Part shown: piece by piece, positions 8,781 through 19,689 of the stretch
Layout of the letters: each line of letters starts with the position of its first letter
Numbering within the stretch: position 1 is the first letter of the stretch
Source of the DNA: Cladorhizidae sp. MBARI D1340-BT2
Lineage: Eukaryota > Porifera > Demospongiae > Poecilosclerida > Cladorhizidae
NCBI GenBank assembly: GCA_028752905.1
Contig: JAQNBH010000126.1
Span: 62,001-126,000 of the forward strand
Reading direction: 5' to 3'
Length of the DNA stretch: 64,000 nt
Notes under the pieces: generated by a model
Seen by the model: only the letters and a program-made list of their open reading frames with translations
Told to the model about the DNA's origin: nothing
Database searches by the model: none
Made by a program: the position numbers and the translations under genes

Positions 8781-10967
8781 ATGGATATTCGCTCATACTT
8801 TGCAAGTACTTCTCAAGCCTCTTCTCATGCTAATAGCAGCGATAGCGAAGATAGCAGAACAGATAGCTCTGAGCATGTCGAGGCATCTAGTCCTAGCCTT
8901 AGTCCTCCACCTTCAAAGAAAAGCAAGCAAAACAAACACCGCTCTTCTGTATCCACGAAGAGAAAATACTCTAAGAGATGGGAGAAAGATTTCAGTTGGC
9001 TCTATTATGACGAGGATAGCGATGGTGCCTTTTGCAAGGTTTGCAAGCAATCTGGTCTGCAGCGTACTGGAGGAGTGTGGGTCACACAACCTTGCAGAAA
9101 TTGGAAGAAAGCTGTTGAAAAAATGAAAGCTCATGCGAGAAGTGACTTCCATATCAATGCAACTCAAGCTCTTTTTGCAGCTAAAGGAGCAGCCAAAGGT
9201 GGAACAGTTGTACAGCAACTCCAGAATGTTTTAGCTCGCAAAAGAGCTCAGAACAGAGCTGCAGTGAAGTGCCTGATCATACTCACTCATTTTCTTACGA
9301 AAGAACAAGTTGCACATTCGACAAAATTTGAGAAGCTGGTTGACGTGGTTGTTCGATGTGGCAGCCAACATTTGAAGCAATTCTTAGAAACTGCACCAAG
9401 AAATGCTGTGTACACATCAAGAGTGGCTGTGGTTGAATTCATCGAATCATTGGGGACATGGGTGGAGGAGTCGATTCTGAAGTGACTTCAAAAGGCACCT
9501 ATGTACAGCCTCATGGCAGATGAGTGCACAGATGTCACCAACGTAGAAGAATTGTCTGTGTTTTGCCGCTGGGAGGAAGATGGTGTACCAGTAGAGTGCT
9601 TTCTGGAGCTTATTCCATTGAAGACGGCTGATGCAGAGACCATCTATTCTAATCTCATCGATTGTTTAAAGAAGAAAGGTCTACAAGTCGGAAGAATAGT
9701 TGGATTGGGATTTGATGGAGCTGCAACTTTTTCTGGACGAAAGACCGGGGTTCAGGCACGTATCAAGAAACATACTCCTCACGCTCTGTTTATACACTGC
9801 CACTGTCACTTACTGCAGTTGGCTTGTGTGCAAGCTGCCAATAAAACTCCTGGAATTGCTCATGTTTACAGAACATTGACTACTCTTTGGAAGCATTTTC
9901 GCAATTCCCCCAAGCGAGCAGAGTGTCTGAAGGAGGTACAGCACGTTCTTGAACTTCCAGAAATGAAAGTGATCAAGCCATCTGACACACGCTGGCTGGC
10001 ACATGAAAGGTGTGTCAAAGCTGTCAAAGCAAGTTATTCTGCAATTGTAATCACCATTGGGAACATCTACGAGACGTCCCACGAGCCAGAAGCTCTTGGA
10101 ATCCATGGTGCCCTCTGCAAATTGTCTACGATTGCAGCTATATATTTGCTTGATTTCACTCTACCACAAGTAGCCAAGCTCAGCAAAGCACTTCAGGCAG
10201 AGCAGCTTGACCTCTCGTTGATATCATTCCTTGTTGATGCTACTGTTAAATCCTTGGATGATGCAGTTTTGCCTGGAGCGAACTGGGTGTTGGAGCTTCT
10301 TGAAAACGTTGAAGACTTGAAGTCATCTACAAAGGTGTCTATTGACGCTGATAAAATACTTTCGTTCCAGAATGTTGTTGGTAAGCCTTTTGTTGCTGAT
10401 TTAAAGGCCAACATAACAAGCCGATTTTCTTCATCCAACGCTGTTGTATCAGCATTGTCTATATTCGATCCACGGAAAGTTCCAAAACCAGATTCAGTAT
10501 CTTTTCCCACTTATGGAGACACGTCTGTTGAGAAACTGATTGCTCACTACGGAGAAGATAGAGATGCAGAAACATTGGATGGAGAAGAAACAGTGAAGAC
10601 AGCCATGATTTCCACTGAAATACTTACAGAGTGGAAAACATTCCGCCAGCTGTTAGTCAAGCAACCACGGGATACTACTGCATCACAGCTGAAAGAACTT
10701 GTTTCAAACGACATGCTCAAGGCCATGTTTCCCAATTTGCACAAGGTTGCCTCCATCTGCTTATCGATTCCAGTTTCTACTGCTTCTGTGGAGAGAAGCT
10801 TCTCACAGATGAAGATGATCAAGACTCGTTTGCGTAATTCTCTAAGTGACTGCAGCCTTTCTCACCTTATGAGGATTGCTATAGAGGCACCAGAAGTACT
10901 CTCTGAGAGCGACCTTGAAGAGATTGTGGACGTATGGCAGAGAAAACCAAGAAGAACCTCAGTTTGA
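8781..10967 (+). pseudogene. hAT transposase copy 3, single nonsense mutation
   Basis: The same 2187-bp reading frame as copies 1 and 2, but codon 235 is TGA (9483-9485) instead of CGA. This is a C-to-T change at a CpG, typical of methylated-cytosine decay. Without readthrough the product is a 234-aa fragment with the zinc finger but without the catalytic core. An internal ATG at 9501 would open a 488-aa frame containing the core and dimerisation domain but no zinc finger. Other differences from copy 2 are S66R, a Leu-to-Ile change near residue 167, K282T and an Ile-to-Val change near the C-terminus. The frame is otherwise undamaged, so inactivation is recent. Confidence 0.88.
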
Positions 10968-11145
10968 CATTCCTATCATTTGAACCTGATATCATAAGCT
11001 TATTACACCTTTCTTGTATTACACCTTTCTTGACATTATTTAAAAAAAAAATCTCTAATTTCAAGGGGGGGGGGGCGAGAATGATACAAGGGGGGGGCGA
11101 ATGCCCCCCCCCCCCCCCCCCGCCCCCCCCCTAAATACACCCCTG

Positions 11146-14100
11146 GACTTTGACTAAGGCTAGGATTAGGGGTTTGACATTGACCATGTTTTGGGCATGG
11201 ACAAAATCTAGGGTTAGGGCTTGGACAATGACTAGGGCTAGGGCTTGGACCATGACTAGGGTTAGGGCTTGGACCATGACTAGGGTTAGGGCTTGGACAA
11301 TGACTAGAGTTAGGGCTTGGACAATGACTAGGGTTAAGGCTTGGACAATGACTAGGGTTAGGGCTTGGACAATGACTAGGGTAGGGCTTGGATTATGACT
11401 AGGGTTAGGGCTTGGACAATGACTAGAATTATTGCTTGGACAATGACTATGTTTAGGGCTTGGACTATGACTAGGGCTAGGGCTTGGACCATGACTAGGG
11501 TTAGGGCTTGGACCATGACTAGGGTTAGGGCTTGGACAATGACTAGGGTTAGGGCTTGGACAATGACTAGGGTTAGGGCTTGGACAATGACTAGGGTTAG
11601 GGCTTGGACAATGACTAGGGTTAGGGCTTGGACAATTACTAGGGTTAGGGCCTGGACAATGACTAGGGTTAGGGCTTGGACAATGACTAGGGTTAGGGCT
11701 TGGACAATGACTAGGGTTAGGGCTTGGACAATGACTAGGGTTAGGGCTTGGACAATGACTAGGGTTAGGGCTTGGACCATGACTAGGGTTAGGGCTTGGA
11801 CAAAGACTAGGGTTAGGGCTTGGACAAAGGCTATGGTTAGGGGTTGGACATTGACCAGGGTTACGGATTGGACAAAGAATAGGGTTAGGGCTTGGACAAA
11901 TGCCAGGGTTAGAGCTTGGATTATGACTAGGGTTAGGACTTGGACAATGACTAGGGTTAGGGCTTGGACAATGATTGGGGTTAAGGCTTGGACAATGACT
12001 AGGGTTAGGGCTTGGATTATGACTAGAGTTAGGACTTGGACAATGACTAGGGTTAGGGCTTGGACAATGACTAGGGTTAGGGCTTGGACCATGACTAGGG
12101 TTAGGGCTTGGACTATGACTAGGGTTAGGGCTTGGACAATGACTAGGGTTTGGGCTTGGACCATGACTAGGGTTAGGGCTTGGACTATGACTAGGGTTAG
12201 GGCTTGGACAATGACTAGGGTTAGGGCTTGGACAATGACTAGGGTTAGGGCTTGGACAATGACTAGGGTTAGGGCTTGGACAATGACTGGAGTTAGGGCT
12301 TGGACAATGACTAGGGTTTGGGCTTGGACCATGACTAGGGTTAGGGCTTGGACCATGACTAGGGTTAGGGCTTGGACTATGACTAGGGTTAGGACTTGGA
12401 CTATGACTAGGGTTAGGGCTTGGACAATGACTAGGGTTAGGGCTTGGACAATGACTAGGGTTAGGACTTGGACCATGACTAGGGTTAGGACTTGGACAAT
12501 GACTAGGGTTAGGGCTTGGACAATGACTAGGGTTAGGGCTTGGACCATGACTAGGGTTAGGGCTTGGACTATGACTAGGGTTAGGACTTGGACTATGACT
12601 GGGGTTAGGGCTTGGACAATGACTAGGGTTAGGGCTTGGACAATGACTAGGGTTAGGACTTGGACCATGACTAGGGTTAGGACTTGGACAATGACTAGGG
12701 TTAGGACTTGGACTATGACTAGGGTTAGGGCTTGGACAATGACTAGGGTTAGGGCTTGGACAATGACTAGGGTTAGTCCTTGGACAATGACTAGGGTTAG
12801 GGCTTGGACAATGACTAGGGTTAGGGGTTGGACAATGACTAGGGTTAGGGCTTGGACAATGACTAGGGTTAGGGCTTGGACAATGACTAGGGTTAGGGCT
12901 TGGACAATGACTAGGGTTAGGGCTTGGACAATGACTAGGGTTAGGGCTTGGACAATGACTAGGGTTAGGGCTTGGACAATGACTAAGGTTAGGGCTTGGA
13001 CAATGACTAGGGTTAGGGCTTGGACAATGACTAGGGTTAGGACTTGGACAATGACTAGGGTTAGGGCTTGGACAATGACTAGGGTTAGGGCTTGGACAAT
13101 GACTAGGGTTAGGGCTTGGACAATGACTAGGGTTAGGGCTTGGACAATGACTAGGGTTAGGGCTTGGACAATGACTAGGGTTAGGGCTTGGACAATGACT
13201 AGGGTTAGGGCTTGGACAATGACTAGGGTTAGGACTTGGACAATGACTAGGGTTAGGGCTTGGACAATGACTAGGGTTAGGGCTTGGACAATGACTAGGG
13301 TTAGGGCTTGGACAATGACTTGGGTTAGGGCTTGGACAATGACTAGGGTTAGGGCTTGGACAATGACTAGGGTTAGGGCTTGGACAATGACTAGGGTTAT
13401 GACTTGGACAATGACTAGGGTTAGGGCTTGGACAATGACTAGGGTTATGACTTGGACAATGACTAGGGTTAGGGCTTGGACAATGACTAGGGTTATGACT
13501 TGGACAATGACTAGGGTTAGGGCTTGGACTATGACTAGGGTTATGACTTGGACAATGACTAGGGTTAGGGCTTGGACAATGACTAGGGTTATGACTTGGA
13601 CAATGACTAGGGTTAGGGCTTGGACAATGACTAGGGTTAGGACTTGGACAATGACTAGGGTTAGGGGTTGGACAATGACTAGGGTTAGTGCTTGGACAAT
13701 GACTAGGGTTAGGGCTTGGACAATGACTAGGGTTAGGGCTTGGACAATGACTAGGGTTAGGGGTTGGACAATGACTAGGGTTAGGGCTTGGACAATGACT
13801 AGGGTTAGGACTTGGACAATGACTAGGGTTAGGGCTTGGACCATGACTAGGGTTAGGGCTTGGACAATGACTAGGGTTAGGGCTTGGACAATGACTAGGG
13901 TTAGGACTTGGACAATGACTAGGGTTAGGGCTTGGACAATGACTAGGGTTAGGGCTTGGACAATGACTAGGGTTAGGGCTTGGACAATGACTAGGGTTAG
14001 TGCTACAATGACTAGGGTTATGACTTGGACAATGACTAGGGTTAGGGGTTGGACAATGACTAGGGTTAGTGCTACAATGACTAGGGTTAGTGCTACAATG

Positions 14101-14170
14101 ACTAGGGTTAGTGCTACAATGACTAGGGTTAGTGCTACAATGACTAGGGTTAGGGCTTGGACAAAGGCTA
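11146..14170 (+). repeat. 24-bp minisatellite array (about 125 copies)
   Basis: About 3 kb of 24-bp repeats with core CTAGGGTTAGGGCTTGGACA, which contains two telomere-like TTAGGG steps. The start (GACTTTGACTAAGG) matches the spacers between the hAT copies. Variants such as GGTTATGACTTGG alternate with the standard unit around 13396-13600, forming 48-bp dimers. Near 13998-14150 several units shrink to 21 bp with AGTGCTACAATG. Because 24 is divisible by three and the unit has no stop in several frames, open frames of 930-1020 codons occur on both strands; I do not regard these as genes. Confidence 0.92.
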
Positions 14171-14191
14171 AGATTATTTTTGTGCTTGGCA

Positions 14192-14256
14192 TGTAACAAT
14201 GTTTAAGCATAACTGAAGTAATATGGTAAGGGTCATTACTGTAGCTATATAGGTTC
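14192..14256 (-). repeat. Truncated 3' LTR remnant of decayed Gypsy element
   Basis: It matches 19162-19222 with several mismatches and small indels, sharing AAGCATAACTGAAGTAAT and CTATATAGGTTCAAC-like blocks. On the minus strand it begins TGTTGAACCTATATA and runs to about ACATTGTTACA. The rest of the LTR seen on the right side is missing here. Confidence 0.55.
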
Positions 14257-14299
14257 AACATTCAATGTTCTCTATCTCCTCCCAAGTCTTTAGCACATG

Positions 14300-14390
14300 T
14301 GTCAAGGGAGTGGGTGGAGTCAAGGGAGTGGGTGGAGTCAAGGGAGTGGGTGGAGTCAAGGGAGTGGGTGGAGTCAAAGGAGTGGGTGGA
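14300..14390 (+). repeat. 18-bp tandem repeat, about five copies
   Basis: GTCAAGGGAGTGGGTGGA is repeated about five times. It lies within the decayed Gypsy element, downstream of the pol remnant and next to the left LTR remnant. The open frame it creates on the plus strand is low complexity and is not called a gene. Confidence 0.85.
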
Positions 14391-14404
14391 AGACTGATGT
14401 TATT

Positions 14405-17400
14405 TTAGGGTATAATCCTCACTCCTGTCATTTGGGGGGTCTCCTTATTCTAGTTGATCTCCTGAGTTTGGCAGGTGAAGATTTAGTTGGTGATGGAATA
14501 AAGGGTGGAGGTGAAGGGGTGACCGGTGTTGGTAGTGGGGAGGATGGCTGTAGCTCCAGTGGGGGTCATGTCATTGCCATTGGAGTGGTCCTGGTGGGGA
14601 TGCAAATATCTGGTGGTGTAGGATAGATCATTGGGTCAGTAGTGGTAGTCTCAGCTGGTGAGATTGGATGGTTAAGTAATCCAGTGGTAGTGGAGGGTGG
14701 TGTGTTCTCAGCTGCAAGGTCTGGTGGAAGGAGGTGAGATCTTCCAAAATGGTTCGTTTTGGTTTAGGGTCATAATGTATTCTTGTTTCACAGGGTAATT
14801 CTGTCACTCCCATCTACTTTGATGGAGTATTGATGGTATAAATTGGTGGACTTCGATAACTGTCCCAGTCTTGTCCCATTTGTTAGGGTTGGGTCCAGTC
14901 TGGTTTTGTATTCTGACTTGGTCACCGATGTGGAGGGGTGGGAGAAGTTTGGTGTGTTCCTTCCATTGTTCATGATTAATGTTTCTCAACGCTTCCTCTG
15001 TGGCTGACAGTGATTCCCTCCATGTTTGGTGAGGGTGGTACTTGCCAGGGAGGATAGGGATTATGTCTCTTGTTGGTCTCCCGAAGATGCACATGGCTGG
15101 GGATAACTTGATGTCCTGATACAGGAACTTGGTGTCCTGATAACTTGATGTCCTGATACAGGAACTTGGTGTCCTGATAACTTGATGTCCTGATAACTTG
15201 ATGTCCTGATACAGGAACTTGGTGTCCTGACCTGGTGTATTTCGGTATTGGAGGATGGCTAGTTGGAATGTGTCGACATTGATATCTCCTCTGGGTCCCA
15301 CGTTATTAGGGATGAGTCTCTTGATGGTTTTTACTCCAATTTCAGCTCTGCAATTGCTGTGAGGAAAGGCAACTGAACTCAGTCTGTGATGGATCCCATT
15401 CAGCCAAGAATTGTCTTGTGGTGTGGGCTATGAATTCAGGGCCTCCATCGGAAATGAACTCGTCTGGTATGCCAAAGGTAGCAAAGGTTCTTCTCAGGGT
15501 GTTGATGAGGCCTAGGGCACCATTGGTGGATCTTTCGACAATTGGCCAATTGGATTATATAGCAGTCTACAATCACCAAGTAGTTGAATCCTGTAGAGTG
15601 AAAAAAATCGGCGCAGATGCACTGAAACGTGTATGCAGATAGGATGGCTGGTGTTGGAGGCATTGCAGCCTGGGATGGGGCCATCCTATTGCAGTGGCTG
15701 CAGCTGGCTCTGATAGCATTGGATGTCGTTTGTAAGTCCAGGCCAGAAAATAGAAGATTCAGCTCTCGAGGTCATGGATGGGCAGCATGTAGTGCCCTAA
15801 GGCAAGGAACTCTCAGTGAGGGTGGGATGACTATCCTGTCCTTGTAGACTATCAACCCGTCAACCCGTCGACACAGTAGAGATGTTCCCTGAAGGGGTGG
15901 TACTCCCTTAATGATGTTGGGAGAAGGTGTTTTTGGTCTGGTAGTCCTTCTTCAATTGTAGAGAGTAGGAGGTTCATGGTGTTGTCAGATGAAATATGTC
16001 ACACCCACGTACTACTTGTGTGGTCTCATGTATCTAAGAGCTGTTCTTGTAGTCTCGTGAGCCAGACCACTGCTCCCGACCACCATGGAAACATGTATAC
16101 TGTGTTGCTTACTTTGAGGGTGTGAAGTGTCTTGCCTTGTCCAAGGCATCAGCGACGGCCAGAGCTTCACCCTCAATTGGTGCATCCCTGAACTCAGCAG
16201 GGTGCGTGAATCTGCTGCCTCCCAGGGTGATCTTCCATCCCTGTTTGCAGCAGAAGAGGTTGTTGGAGGGACAGGAGCAGTGCTTCTGAAATAGCCAGAA
16301 GCCAATTCCATGTTTGGACCAGTCTGTTGCAAGGCGGCACGTGGGTTTGGATTTGTCGAAGATTCTCACCCCTTTTTCAATTTCTTTACTTGATGGTAAG
16401 CTTGGACTGTTCAAATGCCTCTTGTAATTGTCATCCCAGTGGAACTTTTTGCTTGGCTTTAGGAGGTCTCTGAAGGGAAGTATCTGATTTGCCATGCTGA
16501 AGGCATAAGAGACTTGATTGACTGGTCCAAACCAAGACCTGATGTCTGTGAGGTTGGTGGGGGACTGGGAATTCTGAGATGACTTTGTGGTATTTTTGAC
16601 AGGGGCAAACTGTGTCGTTTGTGATTTCGAAGCCTGCAAACTCTACTTCATCCATGGCAAATTTTGAATTTTTCAGGGTTCAGAGTGATTCCACATATGT
16701 CGAGCCATTGGGATGCTTGGAAGAAGCTGTCTTCGATGGTATCTGCCCATAGAAGGGTGTCATCGATGCACTTTCTTTTGGCTGGGAAGGTTGATACTGT
16801 ATTTCATCGTATCTCCTTGAGTATCTGTCGCCGGATGCAATGCAGCCCTGTGGGGCTGTGAGGTATCTGTATCGTCCCCATGGGGTAATGAAGGTAGTGT
16901 AGTGCCTATCAACCCTGTGTAGGGGGACACTATGGTACACATTCCAGGCATCGAAAACTGTTTTCTTTTTGTTGTGTGGTACAGAGCAGGCTTGCTGGAA
17001 TGGTGATTGGGTATGATGGGTTTCCCAGGTTGCATGGGTGTTCAGAGATTGAAAATCGATGGTTCTTCTTGGTTTGCCATTCTTTTTGGCACAGATGACC
17101 ATCATGTAGCAAAATGTGACTGGTTCACCAATGCGGACAGGTTCTAAGACGCCCAGTCTGACATCCCTGTCGAGTCCAGCCTTGACGTCATCCTGCCAGT
17201 GTAGTGGAACAGGTATAGGCGAATGATGAGCGGTTGGGGTAGCATTGGAGTCGATCATCAGCCTCATGGGTGGTCCCTCCATCAATGGCAGACTCTGATG
17301 CTCACATACATTGAATGTACTGCTCGATAATGACCGAGTAAGTATTGTTGGAGCTTCTCTCAGTTGTCCTCTGTTGGCTGTGTTATGGTAGTGCAGGAGG

Positions 17401-19019
17401 AGGAGGCTGGGGGTTAGTCCTTTTTGGGCAGTCACATCCTTGGATGGGATGGCTGCCAGCAGTTGCTGTGGTGGCGTTGGTGGACTGTATCATATTAGCC
17501 CCATAGATCTCTACACCCATTTTTGGAAATTGGGGTGATATACTCCCTAGCTTCCCTGCTGAGGAACAACTTGTCCATGTGATTGGCCATTTGCCTGGTG
17601 GTTACATCTCTCCCAGTGTTATCCTTTCCAGACAGTTGGAGGATGGTAGCCCCCAGGATGTTGATGTTGTGGTTGTCAACAGCATGCATCTTCAGACGCA
17701 CAGAGATAAGATCTTTGTTGGTTAACCTAAGTCTCTGGATGACCAAGCCCAGCTAGGCAACTTTGACAGCCTGTGTCTGCCATGGCATAAGTGAGGATCT
17801 GGCTCTGAGGGGTATATATTAAGTTTGAGCCCAAAATGCTCATAATCTTCCCTTCGCACACACATGGATAGCCTAATGAATGGTTGGGATTTGGATTGCC
17901 TTTTTGACCATTTGCCAGTGGATTGGTCATGCACATGACCATGTGGTCTAAGGTGGCATATTTATCTCTCATCTCAGATGTGATCCCACATAAGGTGTCG
18001 AATAGCATTCTCATGTTCACCTTCTATCCCATTCCTGACGGGTTTTGCGTCATTCTTGCTTCTGCACATCTTTCTAAAGTGGTGATCCCTGCTGCAGTGG
18101 CTACATACGGCACCAAATGCTGGGCAATCTTTCCTCCGTATTCTGGTTGGTGCGCTTTTCCCATGGGGCCCTTCGACCCACAGTAGGTGCATACTTCTTG
18201 ATCCTTTGGCAGAGGACCTTTCTCTGCAGTTCTTTTCTGGCGCCTGTAGGAGCTTCCCCTTACTGCATCTGTCGCGTGAGGTAGTAACAGTCTAGAGGCT
18301 GATCTCTTGCCTGCTTCCTTGGCTTCCACATATCTGTGGGCCTGCTCCAGTGTCATGTCTTGTTCTTGTTCCCTAGCAGGTCCATTTGAATCTCGGGGTC
18401 ATCCAACCCTCTGCACAACACATCTCTAAGATGGTCTCCGTGTAATCAACGTTGGACTCGCATCCGGTGCACTGCTGGGTGTGTACTTGCAGACACTGGC
18501 TTGGCCACGGAGCCTGGCTCCAAATGCCCGGATGGGCTCATCACGGTCTTGCTTGAGGTTGTGCAGGGTTACTCTGGCTACCATTGTATTCTCCTCCCTC
18601 ACTGCTAGCTCCCTCATTGCTGCAAATACTTCTTCTTCCGTCATCCTGGTCAGGGTACCTCCTTTGGTTTCTGGTGACCTCAGCTGCTCATCGCAACACT
18701 CTACAGCAATTGGATGATCTTGTCGGTGCCACCCAACCTCGTTGCCCTGGCGTAGTCACTCCACCTGGATTTAAAATATAGCCACTCCTTGGTTGTACCA
18801 GCTGATGAGATACTTGGCCTTTTCACCTTCGCAGCCCTGGCAGCGTATGTGTTACCGTCGAGTTGCTTATGGCTGGTCACATGGGCCGTTATGAGTGCGG
18901 CAGTCAGCACTGCTTCCACTTCGGGCATTTGATACTCGCAACCTTCGATCGGGCATCGTTCGTACCGATGGAATCTTCGGACCATGTGGTGGTGCTCTTT
19001 ATTTGGAATGATCGCTCAT
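14405..19019 (-). pseudogene. Gag-Pol of decayed Gypsy element, many frameshifts
   Basis: Pieces in three frames read in order on the minus strand. A probable Gag start at 19019 hits an early stop. Gag segments follow at 18985-18701, 18644-18426 and 18356-18024, including a CCHC-like zinc knuckle (CSHCSRDHHFRKMC). A protease motif ADTGC lies near 17775. Reverse transcriptase is at 17435-16680, with VICAKKNGKPRRTIDF and, in another frame near 16760, the catalytic IDD. RNase H is at about 16350-16110 (TDWSKHGIGF, PIEGEALAVADAL). The integrase core is at 15684-15436 (CADFF) and the integrase C-terminal region at 15301-14804 (GDQVRIQNQTGPNPNKWDKTG), then a Pro-rich tail to about 14405. At least half a dozen frame changes mean no functional polyprotein. 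Confidence 0.85.
15105..15235 (-). repeat. Short tandem repeat expanded inside integrase remnant
   Basis: AACTTGATGTCCTGATA- and AACTTGGTGTCCTGATA-type units alternate several times. In the integrase fragment this appears as a repeated QDTKFLYQDIKLS-like peptide where related Gypsy integrases have a single PG(x)DTKLSP segment. The expansion therefore arose in the dead copy or in its recent ancestor. Confidence 0.7.
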
Positions 19020-19078
19020 TTTCACCTTCCTCGTCGAAATGACTTGTCTTTACGGCCTGGGGGACTTTCTTCAGCGAC

Positions 19079-19222
19079 TATTAAGTTATGCTTAACATAG
19101 ATAATAAGGGGGTCACCCTATTTGAATGCAAGTGGAACTCGACCGAATAATGATATCGCATATAACAATGTTAAGCATAACTGAAGTAATAAGTTAAGAG
19201 TCATTAGTTATATAGGTTCAAC
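19079..19222 (-). repeat. 5' LTR of decayed Gypsy element (approximate)
   Basis: On the minus strand it runs from about TTGAACCTATATAACTAATG through GTTATATGCGATATCATTAT to about GCATAACTTAATAG. It includes a TATATAA promoter-like motif. Only its first part (19162-19222) is also present at the left end. The inner boundary is estimated from similarity to this Gypsy type, not from a second full copy. Confidence 0.45.
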
Positions 19223-19282
19223 GTTCTCTAGGTTAGTGCTTGGACAAAGGCTAGGGTTAGGGGTTGTAAAAGTACTGTAGTG

Positions 19283-19665
19283 TGTAAAGAAACAATGCTG
19301 CCTGAGCCTGCAGCCAGGAAGGTAGGCTGGTAAAGAGACAAAGCTGCTGCTTGAGTTATAGCTACCAACTGTTAGTCATGCCCCAAATACATACACTATC
19401 TAGCCTGCAAGTAAAACTATTTTAGCAGCTGGCTTTGAGGAATTTACAATATCTGTGAAGAAGTATGTAATTCACTCAGTTACCTTTCTGTGTGCTACAT
19501 GCATCCCTTTTAGGGAAGAACTGGTGAATATGAATCCACATCCCTGCTGTCAACTCTAACAGGGAAGCTGGGGAGTGGGAAGTTAGATGCAGCAATGTTT
19601 GGCTACACTTTACTAGAACAGCTGGGGAGTGCAAGATCTTGGGAAGTGTGTTACTGTTAGGGCTT
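19283..19665 (+). repeat. Dispersed repeat, copy A (paralogue at 44772-45441)
   Basis: Starting at GTAAAGAAACAATGCTGCCT, this segment closely matches 44772 onward, including the blocks around CCCCAAATACATACACTATC and GTGCTACATGCATCCCTTTT. Both copies lie beside 24-bp minisatellite sequence. Copy A has a single CTGGTGAATATGAATC unit where copy B has about six. No coding sequence is recognised. Confidence 0.85.
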
Positions 19666-19689
19666 AAGTACAGTAGGACCTACACATGT

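Larger units (their letters stand above)
7693..11145 (+). mobile_element. hAT DNA transposon, copy 3 (transposase broken)
   Basis: A 3453-bp element with both ends as in copy 2: 5' CAGGGTTGTATACAG at 7693 and 3' CCCCTG ending at 11145. GACTTT flanks it at 7687-7692 and 11146-11151. It has more private substitutions than copies 1 and 2, including a nonsense change in the transposase, so it is the most diverged copy. On its right it runs into the 3-kb minisatellite. Because its ends are intact it could still be moved by protein from copies 1 or 2. Confidence 0.9.
14192..19231 (-). mobile_element. Decayed Ty3/Gypsy LTR retrotransposon
   Basis: A minus-strand element recognised from broken Gag, protease, reverse transcriptase, RNase H and integrase pieces in the usual Gypsy order. 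Related terminal sequence in direct orientation lies at 14192-14256 and 19162-19222, probably LTR remnants. On the minus strand a purine-rich tract (GGGAGGAGATAGAG, plus-strand 14272-14285) lies just upstream of the left remnant, as expected for a polypurine tract. The 24-bp minisatellite lies outside both ends, so the element inserted into that array. The left LTR is truncated. It is unrelated in detail to the younger Gypsy element at 32875. Confidence 0.75.

Noticed and set aside
11131..14261. Open frames of 930-1020 codons on both strands
   Set aside because: They are translations of a 24-bp repeat without stops, present in several frames at once, with no promoter or domain.
14297..14626. 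109-codon Gly-rich frame
   Set aside because: It is made of the 18-bp repeat and the antisense of the Pro-rich integrase tail of the decayed Gypsy element.
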